A stretch of 50,728 bases of DNA from Planctomycetales bacterium (GTDB taxonomy: Bacteria; Planctomycetota; JAKEIC01). The notes under the pieces were generated by a model. The model was not told where the DNA came from. It was given only the letters and a program-made list of their open reading frames with translations, and ran no database searches. The position numbers were made by a program, and so were the translations under genes. Location of the stretch: contig JAKEIC010000170.1 in the NCBI GenBank assembly GCA_022614695.1, positions 1-50,728 of the forward strand, written 5' to 3'. Position 1 is the first letter of the stretch, and every line of letters begins with the position of its first letter. Positions 7,777 to 15,250 of this stretch are shown here, piece by piece.

Positions 7777-8489
7777 CGCCGCGTCGTCTTCTTCTTTTGG
7801 CCGCCACGCCCTGAGCTTGTCGAAGGGTGACGAGCCCTCAAGGCATCCAGGAGCAGCTGCGACCACGTCTCCATCCCCTCCCGGTGCGCCGCCGCCTCGT
7901 CGAGGCTCACCCAGCGCCCTTCCATCCGGTCGGTCTCGCGGACCTTCACTTCGGCGCCGTCGGCCGCGATCCGATAGACGACCCCGAGGTGGACCTGCCC
8001 GACGGGGTTCCGGTCGTCGTTCAAGATCCCGATGGGGCTGGCCGTCACGTCGCCGCGGACCTCGAGCTCCTCGCGCACCTCGCGCCAGAGCCCCGCCTCG
8101 ACGGGGTCCATCCCGTTCCGGGCATCCTCGGGGTTCACGTGGCCGCCGACCCCGAGCGAGTAGAGGTTCCGGAGACGCGCCTCGGATTGGGTCGCGAGCC
8201 GCCGCAACAGGAAGACCTGGTCGCGGCGAGTCACGACCGCGTAGGGGATGAGCTGCTTGAGGGAGCCGTCAGTCTCGGCCGCCGGGCGCGGGACGAACCG
8301 GGCCTGCGCCCGCGCGCGGGCGAGGAGGTCCGAGACGCCCCCGTTCCGGAAGCCCTGGGGAGAGGCGCCGGCCCCGAACAGGTGGTCGCGGGGGACCACG
8401 AGCACGTGCTCAGGAATCCCGGGCGCAGGAATCTCGGGCGCGGGCGCGGGTGCGGCGCCCGAGACTCCTAGTGGGGGTGGGGTGTCCAT
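7773..8489 (-). CDS. NUDIX hydrolase
   Basis: Protein of 238 residues. A Pro/Ala-rich start precedes the fold PYAVVTRRDQVFLLRRL. A Nudix box follows, beginning GGHVNPEDARNGMDP, extended by several residues, and ending LWREVREELEV (REVREEL supplies the metal-binding glutamates). The extended box and the length recall the MutT-like predicted phosphoesterase group (COG4112 type); substrate unknown. The last 20 residues (HPSTSSGRGGQKKK) are encoded by an interspersed repeat at 7809-7827 and are probably not part of the native fold. ATG at 8487-8489 is the likely start, but internal starts after the Pro-rich segment are possible. Confidence 0.87.
   Translation of the reverse strand: MDTPPPLGVSGAAPAPAPEIPAPGIPEHVLVVPRDHLFGAGASPQGFRNGGVSDLLARARAQARFVPRPAAETDGSLKQLIPYAVVTRRDQVFLLRRLATQSEARLRNLYSLGVGGHVNPEDARNGMDPVEAGLWREVREELEVRGDVTASPIGILNDDRNPVGQVHLGVVYRIAADGAEVKVRETDRMEGRWVSLDEAAAHREGMETWSQLLLDALRARHPSTSSGRGGQKKKTTRR
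7809..7827 (-). repeat. Interspersed FDKLR/STSSG-type repeat unit
   Basis: CCCTGAGCTTGTCGAAGGG, a short element seen in many environmental genomes, where its translations give FDKLRA, LSLSKG or PSTSSGR. Here it encodes the last residues of the NUDIX protein. A relative (15 of 19 bases) is at 39133-39151, inside the end of ddl. Confidence 0.6.
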
Positions 8490-8502
8490 GGCTCTTGGCC
8501 CA

Positions 8503-8799
8503 CTAGTAATCGCCGCAGGCGATTACTCCGCCGGCGATTGCTGGGATGATGGAGATCTCGTCCCCGTCCTTCACGGGAGTCTCGAGGTTATTCAGGAACC
8601 GCACGTCCTCGTCGTTCACGAAGAAATTCACGAACCCGCGGATCTGGCCCGATTCCTCGCAGAGCCTGCCCTTGATCCCCTGGTGGCTCCTCTCGAGCGC
8701 CTCGATCACGTCGCGGACGGTCTTCGCGGCCACGGCGACGGAGTCCTTCCCGCCGGTGAGCGATCGGAGAGGCGTCGGTATCCGGACCTTCACGGGCAT
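8503..8799 (-). CDS. MoaD/ThiS-family sulfur carrier with extended C-terminus
   Basis: Ubiquitin-fold protein of 98 residues (VKVRIPTPLRSLTGGKDSV, then FVNDEDVRFLNNLETPVKDG, then DEISIIPAIAGG). Carriers of this family end in Gly-Gly, which the E1 enzyme adenylates and loads with sulfur. Here GG (90-91) is followed by VIACGDY. The extra codons come from a perfect 10-bp-arm palindrome at 8505-8527. Unless the tail is trimmed, as JAMM proteases do for QbsE or HcyS, the carrier could not be activated. ATG at 8797-8799 has a good AGGAGG site. The neighbours, threonine synthase and a ThiF/MoeB enzyme, suggest sulfur transfer into an amino acid or cofactor. Confidence 0.9.
   Translation of the reverse strand: MPVKVRIPTPLRSLTGGKDSVAVAAKTVRDVIEALERSHQGIKGRLCEESGQIRGFVNFFVNDEDVRFLNNLETPVKDGDEISIIPAIAGGVIACGDY
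8505..8527. repeat. Perfect palindrome at the moaD-like 3' end
   Basis: AGTAATCGCC (8505-8514), loop GCA, GGCGATTACT (8518-8527). It contains the stop codon and the last seven codons of the MoaD/ThiS gene. Its core TCGCCTGCGGCGA (minus strand) matches 12 of 13 bases of the core of the palindrome at 46353-46381. It could act as a terminator-like hairpin but has no T-run. Confidence 0.75.
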
Positions 8800-8839
8800 G
8801 CCGACCTCCTGGCTAGGACGACCGTGTCCCAGGATACCA

Positions 8840-8867
8840 CCGTGAACCGTGAACTGTGAACCGTGAA
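8840..8867. repeat. Four tandem 7-bp repeats (CCGTGAA)
   Basis: Units CCGTGAA, CCGTGAA, CTGTGAA, CCGTGAA fill most of the spacer between the MoaD/ThiS gene and threonine synthase. The same 7-bp period with consensus CCGTGGA appears inside a gene at 35029-35063. Confidence 0.85.
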
Positions 8868-8871
8868 CGGC

Positions 8872-10122
8872 TCACTTCGCGTCCTCCCACCCGGGGATCC
8901 CGGCCAGGGTCTCCTCCACCTCGCGCACCTTCGGGTTCACCACCCTCGGCGCGGGCAGGGCCTCGACGACGGCCTCCTGCGTCTTGTAGCCGTTCCCCGT
9001 GACCCCGATCACCAGGGTCTCGTTCTTCGGGATCTTCCCCTCCGCGACGAGCTTCCGCGCGACGGCGACGGTCGTGCCCCCCGCCGGCTCCGTGAAGATC
9101 CCTTCGGTCTCGGCGAGCAGCCGGATCGCCGACACGATCTCCTCGTCGGTCGCCATCTCCCCCCAGCCGCCCGAGGCGCGGACGATCCGGAGCACGTCGT
9201 TCCCGTCGGCGGGGTTCCCGATGGCGATGGACTTGGCGATGGTCTGGGGCTTCACGGGCTCGAAGCGGTCGAGCCCGGCGTGGAGCGCGCGGACGACGGG
9301 GGCCGACCCGGCGGCCTGGGCCGTGTAGATACGGACGGGCGCGCCCTCGGCGCAGCCGTACCGGACCGCCTCCTCGAACGCCTCGGCCACCTTCGGGAGG
9401 AGCGTGCCGCCGGCGGTCGGGAGGACCGCGTGGCGGGGGAGCCTCCAGCCGAGCTGCTCCACGATCTCCCAGCCGAATGTCTTCGCCCCCTCGACGTAGT
9501 AGGGCCGGAGGTTCACGTTCACGAAGGCCCAGCGGTGGCGCTCGGCAAGCTCGGTGCAGAGGCGGTTCACCTGGTCGTAGTTCCCCCGGACCGCGACGAT
9601 CGTCGCCCGGAAGACCGCCGAGCCGAGGATCTTCCCCCGCTCGAGCCCGTCGGGGATGAAGATCACGCAACGGAGCCCCGCGCGGGCGGCGTGGGCCGAG
9701 ACCGAGTTCGCGAGGTTCCCCGTCGAGGCGCAGGAGACCGTCGTGAAGCCGAGCTCCAGCGCGCGCGAGAGGGCGACGGGCACCACGCGGTCCTTGTAGG
9801 AGCAGGTCGGGTGGTTCACCGAGTCGTCCTTCACCCAGCAGTCGTCGTGGCCGATGGCGCGGCCGAGCCTCTCGGCGCGGAGGAGCGGGGTCATCCCGGA
9901 GGTCGGCCCCACGCGCCCCGGTTCGAGCACCGGAAGCACCTCGCGGTAGCGCCAGAGGCTCCGCGGCCGCGACTCGATCGAGGCGCGGGAGAGAGTCTTC
10001 CGGACGACCGCCTCGTCGAGGACGACCCCGAGCGGCCCGAGGCACTGCTCGCAGACGTAGACCGCCTCCGCGGGGTATGGGGCCCCGCACGCGCGACACT
10101 TCAGTCCGACGAGAGCGGTCAC
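8872..10122 (-). CDS. thrC: Threonine synthase (PLP-dependent, fold type II)
   Basis: Protein of 416 residues from the GTG at 10120-10122. It has an N-terminal zinc-ribbon-like segment (Cys9, Cys12, Cys24, Cys27), then GMTPLLRAERLG, the PLP lysine in NHPTCSYKDR (Lys110), CASTGNLANSV, TAGGTLLPKV and FTEPAGGTTVA. It converts O-phosphohomoserine to threonine in the classic reaction. An upstream ATG at 10221 would overlap the neighbouring gene, and its extra residues do not look like the family, so I rejected it. It sits next to a sulfur-carrier gene. Pairs like this can be PLP enzymes that use carrier-bound sulfide instead, so the true substrate needs checking. Confidence 0.9.
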   Translation of the reverse strand: MTALVGLKCRACGAPYPAEAVYVCEQCLGPLGVVLDEAVVRKTLSRASIESRPRSLWRYREVLPVLEPGRVGPTSGMTPLLRAERLGRAIGHDDCWVKDDSVNHPTCSYKDRVVPVALSRALELGFTTVSCASTGNLANSVSAHAARAGLRCVIFIPDGLERGKILGSAVFRATIVAVRGNYDQVNRLCTELAERHRWAFVNVNLRPYYVEGAKTFGWEIVEQLGWRLPRHAVLPTAGGTLLPKVAEAFEEAVRYGCAEGAPVRIYTAQAAGSAPVVRALHAGLDRFEPVKPQTIAKSIAIGNPADGNDVLRIVRASGGWGEMATDEEIVSAIRLLAETEGIFTEPAGGTTVAVARKLVAEGKIPKNETLVIGVTGNGYKTQEAVVEALPAPRVVNPKVREVEETLAGIPGWEDAK

Positions 10123-10150
10123 GGTGCGGGATGTTAGCTCGGCGCGAGGG

Positions 10151-10930
10151 TCAGCGGGAGGCCCGCCGGCGGCCGCGCGCCAGGCGGGACGCCTCGTCCA
10201 GGGCCCGTATTGCGGGGCCATGGATGGAGAGGAGGATCCCGACCACGGCGCCGGCGGTCACCAGAGGGACGATGGGCCACGCGGAGGACCAGAGGCTCGT
10301 CCCGGCCACCTGCCGCGCGGCGCTCTCGATGCTCAGGGTGAGGGCGACGGCCAGGCTCCCGAGCGCCAGCGCGGAGAGGCTCCACGCGAGTCCGGGCCCG
10401 GGTTCCAGCGGCGTCCAAAGGAACGAAGCCGATCCCAGGCTCCCCATCGCGATGAACCCGAGCCCGACGAAGTAGGTCCACTCGAGGGGGCGACCGTCGC
10501 GGATCCCGAAGGTCGAGAGGAGCTCGCCTCCGCGGAACAGGTCGGGCGGACTCGCGGTGAGCATGAGAAAGAGGACTCCGAGTCCGAAGACCATGGCAGC
10601 CAAGACGAAGAGAGAGACCCATCGGATCGCCCCGAGCACGAGGCGGCGATCCTGTTCGGCCACCATGCCGTGCGGCCAGACCAGCCGCATCCAACTCCGG
10701 CAGCTGGCGGCGCGAAGCCCGACAGAGGCCACGCGGCCGCGCGCGCGGGCGAGCAGGAGCGCCCATGCGACCAGCCCGCCGAGGTAGACCAGGGAGAACC
10801 GGAATCGGGCGTCCAGCGCACTGAGGACGATCACCGCGCCGGCGGTCGCGAGGGCCCAGGCGGCGTCCGACCAGGTGAATCCCCGCCGGGGAGCCGGCTG
10901 CGGCGGGGCGACGGCCCGGGCCTCGCTCAC
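10151..10930 (-). CDS. Integral membrane protein of unknown function
   Basis: Protein of 259 residues starting at the GTG at 10928-10930, which overlaps the ThiF/MoeB stop (GTGA). About six hydrophobic segments are visible, for example DAAWALATAGAVIVLSAL, WVSLFVLAAMVFGLGVLFLM, WTYFVGLGFIAMGSLGSASF and AWPIVPLVTAGAVVGILL. The end is Arg-rich (ARGRRRASR), consistent with a cytoplasmic tail. I recognise no family. Its place between a sulfur-carrier E1 and threonine synthase hints at coupling with them but proves nothing. Confidence 0.75.
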   Translation of the reverse strand: MSEARAVAPPQPAPRRGFTWSDAAWALATAGAVIVLSALDARFRFSLVYLGGLVAWALLLARARGRVASVGLRAASCRSWMRLVWPHGMVAEQDRRLVLGAIRWVSLFVLAAMVFGLGVLFLMLTASPPDLFRGGELLSTFGIRDGRPLEWTYFVGLGFIAMGSLGSASFLWTPLEPGPGLAWSLSALALGSLAVALTLSIESAARQVAGTSLWSSAWPIVPLVTAGAVVGILLSIHGPAIRALDEASRLARGRRRASR

Positions 10931-11724
10931 TCTCCCCAGTCCTCGATCGGGCTGGCGGAAACCGCGCGCTGCGCCGAGCGAGCCGCCCCGCACGGGCAGC
11001 CCGGCCTCGGCCTCACCTCCACCTCCCGGAACGTGCCCTTCGCCGCGTCGTAGCAGACGAGCCGGCCCGCGGGGACCTCCAGCCCGAGGAGCAGCTTCAG
11101 GCACTCGACCGCCTGGAGCGACCCGACCACACCGGCCACCGGGCCGAGGAGCCCGGCCTGCTCGCAACTCTCGAGCGCGGCGGGCGCGGGCGGCGTCTCG
11201 AAGAGGCAGCGGTAGCAGGCGCCGCCGCCGGGCCGGACCACCATCACCTGGCCCTCCCAGCGGTGGATCCCGCCGATCACGGCGGGCTTCCCGGCTGCGA
11301 GGGCGGCGTCGTTCACGGCGAACTTCGTCTCGACCGAGTCGGAGCCCTCGAGGGTCGCGTTGAACCGCGCCACGGCCCCGCGGAGCGCCGCCCCCTCCAG
11401 CCGCGGCAGGACCTCGACCGAGACGTCCGGGTTGAGCGCGCGGACCCTCTCCGCCGCCGCCTCGGCCTTCCCGCGGCCGATCGAGCCGTCGTCGTGGATC
11501 ACCTGTCGGCCGAGGTTGCTCCGCTCGACTCGGTCCCCGTCCGCGATCGCGAGGGTCCCCACGCCGGCCGCCGCGAGGTAGAGGAGCGCGGGCGACCCGA
11601 GCCCGCCCGCGCCGACGACGAGGACCCGGGACCGCAGGAGCCTCTCCTGGCCGCGCCCCCCCACCTCGGGCAGCTGGATCTGGCGGGCATAGCGGTCGTA
11701 CTGGTCGTCGCGGAGGGGCGTCAC
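10927..11724 (-). CDS. moeB: ThiF/MoeB/HesA-family E1-like adenylyltransferase
   Basis: Protein of 265 residues that would adenylate the C-terminus of a MoaD/ThiS carrier. Visible features are the start YDRYARQIQLPEVGG, the nucleotide loop GAGGLG (38-43), Asp62, RSNLGRQ (Arg73), Lys86, zinc ligands CYRC (170/173) and CPC (243/245), and the likely catalytic Cys187 in ESCEQAGLLGPVAGVVGSLQ. The usual DN pair after the central strand reads DS (GSDSVETKFAVND), a mild departure. The start is the GTG at 11722-11724, overlapping the pseudokinase stop. The carrier it would serve is encoded at 8503-8799. Confidence 0.92.
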   Translation of the reverse strand: MTPLRDDQYDRYARQIQLPEVGGRGQERLLRSRVLVVGAGGLGSPALLYLAAAGVGTLAIADGDRVERSNLGRQVIHDDGSIGRGKAEAAAERVRALNPDVSVEVLPRLEGAALRGAVARFNATLEGSDSVETKFAVNDAALAAGKPAVIGGIHRWEGQVMVVRPGGGACYRCLFETPPAPAALESCEQAGLLGPVAGVVGSLQAVECLKLLLGLEVPAGRLVCYDAAKGTFREVEVRPRPGCPCGAARSAQRAVSASPIEDWGE

Positions 11725-14603
11725 TTCTTCCGGATCTCGAGCTTCCAGTTCCTCCACTGCGCGCGCGTCGCCTGGTACTTCGCGACCCCGAAGGCGCCGG
11801 ACGTCGGCCCCGCGACGTCGCCCTCGTGGACTCGCATGCCGTCCACGAAGAGCCGGAGAGTCCGTCCCTCCCCCTCCACCTTCAACTTCACCCACTCGTT
11901 CAGCCGGATCTGCGCCGCGTTCGTCTCCACGCTCGTCCACCGCTCGTCCTCGAAGCGCGCGAGCCGCCATCCGGCCTCTCCCTTCCCCGTCCGGTAGACG
12001 TAGAACTCGAACCCGTTCTTCGCCCCCTCCATCCGGAAGGCGAGCCCGGCGAAGCTCCCGGCGTCGTCTCCCCCGACGAGCTTCACCGAGCCCTCGAGCG
12101 AGAAGTCCGATCCCTTCGCGCTCGTGTCGAGCCACGCGCAGTGGTTGTGGGACCCGGTGCCGGCGCCGTCCCCCTCGAAGAGCCCGTCCGCGTAGGACCA
12201 GCGTCCGCCCTCGACCGGCGCCCAGAGGCCCGGCGGGGCCCCCGTGACCGAGGGGCCGGCCGGCGGGGCGGACCGGCCGCCGCCGGGGGCCGGCGGGGAC
12301 TCCCCGGAGCCGCCCCGGTAGGCGATGGCCGCCGTCCCCCGGTCCACCCGGATCTCCGTGAACGTCGCCTCGGACGACCCGGACTTGGAGAAGCCCACCT
12401 GACCCGAGGGGATCGCCGTGTCCTCGTGGGTGAGGACGAGCTTCCCGTTCACGTGGCACTGGAACCGCGAGCCGGTGGCGATCACCGCGAGGTGGAAGGG
12501 GCCGTCCCCCGAGAGCCGCGCGTCCGCCGTGGCGACGTTGTTGATCGAGCCGCGGAGGACCTTGATGAATGTCGCCTGCCCGCGCGAGGAGACATGGAAC
12601 CCGTAGGCGGAGGGGGCCGGAGCACTCCCGGGTTGCTGCTCCAGGGCGAAGCGGAAGAGGAGCCCGGCGCCGCCCTCTTGGCGGTCGCCCCGGACCTCCA
12701 CGAGGGTCTGGGCCGTGAAGTCGCCGAGCGTGGCGCCCTGCATCACGATGCCGCCGAACCCGCCGGGGGCGGTCCCGCGCCCGCGTCCCACCAGGCGCGT
12801 GAGGCCCCCGCCGGACCGCTCGGGGCTCCAGTCCCCGGCCTGGGTGTTGATGTACAGGAACCCCCCCGGGGCGGCGACGGGACCGGCAGAGGGCAGGGAC
12901 GGGGCGCTCCCCTCCACCTCGGCGGTGAGCCTCTCGATCTCGTCCCGGTTCTCCTGGTACGCGCGGGTCCGCTCGTAGTTGCTCTTCAGGTAGCCGAGGA
13001 TCTTCGCGGCCTCCTCGTAGTCCTTCTCCCCGATCTTCTCGCGGGCCTTGTCGAGGAAGCGCCGGGCGGCCGACTCGTCCTCCTCGGAGACGGGCGGCGG
13101 GCCCGACTTCGTCGCCTCCCCCGGCTCGGGACGGCCGTCGCGCCGGCCGGGCTTGTCCTTCTTGGCGCCGGCAGCCGGGGGTTCCTCGGGGTCCTTCGTC
13201 TTGGGAGGCTTGACCGCCTCCCTCGCCCACGGGTCGTCGGGGGGGGTCTCGGCCTTCCGGGCGCGCGACTCCCGGGCCGTGCGGTCGCGAGGCGACGGGC
13301 GGGTGTCGCCGCCGCTGCTCGCGACGATCCCAAGGACCACGAGGAGGAGCAGGAGCAAGGCGCCGCCCCCGATCCCGGCCCAGGCGACCGGCGGGAGGCC
13401 GCCGGGGGCGCGCGGGCGGGGCGGGGCCCTGAGCGCGGAGGCGGGACGGGGGCCCGGTCGCGCCGGGGGGCGCGACCCTCCCCGGCCTCCGCCGCGAGGC
13501 TCGTCGGTCACGGGCTCCAGGCCCGCCGCCGAGAGGTCGAGCGCCGCCGTGATCGCGGCGATGTCTCCGGGCCGGTCCTCCGGACGCGGCGACGAGAGCC
13601 GCTCCACCAGAGCGGCGAACGGGCCTGTGGTCCCCGGTCGCGTCTCGCGCGGCGACGGGAGCCCCCGCTTCCCCACCCCGGCGAAGACCTCCTCCGCCGA
13701 CTTCCCGCCGACCGGGGGCCGTCCGAGGACCATGTGGTGCAGGAGGACCCCGAGCGCGTAGGAGTCGGTCCGCGCGTCCCCGGGCACGGCACCCGAGCGC
13801 TCCTCCGGCGCGACATAACCCGCGTCCTCGGCGGATATCCCGCCCCGCCTCCCGGCCGTCCCGGCCGTCCGGATCCGGAGAGGGAACCGCACCGTGACGA
13901 GACCCTCGGGCGTGAGGGAGACGTCGCGCGGCCTGAGCTCCCCGTGCGCCAGTCCGTGGGAGGCCCCGTGCTGGAGCGCCGCCGCGACCTGCTTCCCGAT
14001 CTCGAGCGCGGCGCTCTCCTCGAAGGGACCCTCCCCCACGAGCGCGTCCACCCGCTCGCCCGGGAGATACTCCTGGGCCGCCCACACGCGGCCGCCCGTC
14101 TCGCCCGCGTCGTGGAGACGGGCGATGTTGCGGTGGTAGAGGGCCCTCTGCGCGCGGCAGTTCTCGAGGAAGAGGCGCCGGGACTCGGGGTCGGAGGCGT
14201 ACTTCGGGAAGAGGACCTTCACGGCCACCTCGCGGCCGCTCCTCTCCTCCCGGCCGCGGAAGTAGACCCCGCTCGCGCCGGTCCCGAGGCGCCCCGCGAT
14301 CGCGTAGCCCGGGATCCGAAGGTCGGACGGGACTCCCGCCGCGGGGGCCGCGGCCGCGGGGGCGCCGCCCTCGGGCGCGAGCTTCCCGGCGCGCCGGGCC
14401 TCCGCGAGCGCGCGGCGAGTCTCGTCCGCCTGCTCGACGTCGAGGTGACCCTTGGCGAGGAGGATCTCGAGGAGCGGTTGCCCCGGCCCCCCCTCCTGCC
14501 GGAGGGCCTTCTGGATCTCGAACGACTCCTGGACATGCTCGGGGGTCGCGTAGAGCCCCGTGACGACGTGCTTCGCGACGAAGACGTCCTCGGAGAGGTC
14601 CAC
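11721..14603 (-). CDS. Membrane pseudokinase with extracellular LamG/DUF1080-like domains
   Basis: Protein of 960 residues. After an N-terminal helical region (1-75) comes a protein-kinase fold at about 97-370, with glycine loop GTGASGVY (107-114), VAVK Lys129 and APE (265-267). However, HRD is replaced by HGE (220-222) and DFG by a segment reading VRFP, so the catalytic Asp and Mg-binding Asp are both missing. Then come a Pro/Arg-rich linker, one membrane span (WAGIGGGALLLLLLVVLGIV) and a charged linker. Two jelly-roll domains of the LamG/DUF1080 type follow (for example GDFTAQTLVEVRGD, and a second ending LRLFVDGMRVHEGDV). GTG start at 14601-14603. It is probably a ligand-sensing pseudokinase scaffold; the ligand is unknown. 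Confidence 0.85.
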   Translation of the reverse strand: MDLSEDVFVAKHVVTGLYATPEHVQESFEIQKALRQEGGPGQPLLEILLAKGHLDVEQADETRRALAEARRAGKLAPEGGAPAAAAPAAGVPSDLRIPGYAIAGRLGTGASGVYFRGREERSGREVAVKVLFPKYASDPESRRLFLENCRAQRALYHRNIARLHDAGETGGRVWAAQEYLPGERVDALVGEGPFEESAALEIGKQVAAALQHGASHGLAHGELRPRDVSLTPEGLVTVRFPLRIRTAGTAGRRGGISAEDAGYVAPEERSGAVPGDARTDSYALGVLLHHMVLGRPPVGGKSAEEVFAGVGKRGLPSPRETRPGTTGPFAALVERLSSPRPEDRPGDIAAITAALDLSAAGLEPVTDEPRGGGRGGSRPPARPGPRPASALRAPPRPRAPGGLPPVAWAGIGGGALLLLLLVVLGIVASSGGDTRPSPRDRTARESRARKAETPPDDPWAREAVKPPKTKDPEEPPAAGAKKDKPGRRDGRPEPGEATKSGPPPVSEEDESAARRFLDKAREKIGEKDYEEAAKILGYLKSNYERTRAYQENRDEIERLTAEVEGSAPSLPSAGPVAAPGGFLYINTQAGDWSPERSGGGLTRLVGRGRGTAPGGFGGIVMQGATLGDFTAQTLVEVRGDRQEGGAGLLFRFALEQQPGSAPAPSAYGFHVSSRGQATFIKVLRGSINNVATADARLSGDGPFHLAVIATGSRFQCHVNGKLVLTHEDTAIPSGQVGFSKSGSSEATFTEIRVDRGTAAIAYRGGSGESPPAPGGGRSAPPAGPSVTGAPPGLWAPVEGGRWSYADGLFEGDGAGTGSHNHCAWLDTSAKGSDFSLEGSVKLVGGDDAGSFAGLAFRMEGAKNGFEFYVYRTGKGEAGWRLARFEDERWTSVETNAAQIRLNEWVKLKVEGEGRTLRLFVDGMRVHEGDVAGPTSGAFGVAKYQATRAQWRNWKLEIRKK

Positions 14604-14643
14604 CGTCCGCGCCCTCCGCCCGACCGTTGCCTACCCTCGAGCC

Positions 14644-15213
14644 CTACCCTCCGTCCAGCTCACTCCGCGTCGCCACGATCCGGTCCACGAGCCCGTACTC
14701 CTTCGCCCGGTCCGCCGGGAGCCAGAAGTCGCGGTTGGCGTCCTTCTCGACGTCGGAGGCCTTGCGCCCGGTCTCGTCGGCGACGATGGTGTTGTACCGC
14801 TCCCGGATCGCGAGGATCTCGTTCGCCGTGATCTCGATGTCCGACGCCGCGCCGAACGCCGCGGTCGAGGGCTGGTGGATGAGGAAGCGCGAGTTCGGGA
14901 ACGAGTAGCGCTGTCCCTTCCGCGCCCCGAGGTAGATCATGACGGCCGCGCTCGCGCAGAGCCCCGAACAGACGGTGCGGACCGGCGCCCGGACGAACCG
15001 CATCATGTCGAAGATGGCGAAGCCCGAGTCGGCCGAGCCGCCCGGGGAGTTGACGTAGACCGTGATGGGCTTCTGCGGGTCCATCTCCTCGAGGATGAGC
15101 AGCTGCTTGAAGACGCGGTCGGCGAGGCGGTCGGAGACCTCGCGGGAGATCACGAGGCTGCGGCTCCGGAGCAGCAGGCGGTCCCAGCGTGTCGGGCGGT
15201 CGTCTTCGGGCAT
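14644..15213 (-). CDS. clpP: ATP-dependent Clp protease proteolytic subunit
   Basis: Serine protease subunit of 189 residues that forms the Clp degradation chamber with an AAA+ partner (not in the window). Motifs: VNSPGGSADSGFAIFD, the nucleophile Ser88 in SGLCASAAVM, His113 in RFLIHQPS and Asp162 in NRDFW, followed by AKEYGLVD. The length is normal for the family and the triad complete. The residue before the Ser is Ala (CAS), as usual. First gene of the minus-strand run that continues with the pseudokinase. Confidence 0.95.
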   Translation of the reverse strand: MPEDDRPTRWDRLLLRSRSLVISREVSDRLADRVFKQLLILEEMDPQKPITVYVNSPGGSADSGFAIFDMMRFVRAPVRTVCSGLCASAAVMIYLGARKGQRYSFPNSRFLIHQPSTAAFGAASDIEITANEILAIRERYNTIVADETGRKASDVEKDANRDFWLPADRAKEYGLVDRIVATRSELDGG

Positions 15214-15250
15214 CGGGGAGGGTCCTTTCGGCGGAAAGGATACACGGTGC

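Noticed and set aside
9946-10221. Longer N-terminus for threonine synthase (ATG at 10221)
   Set aside because: It would overlap the membrane-protein gene ending at 10151, and the added residues are unlike the family; the GTG at 10122 precedes the zinc ribbon directly.
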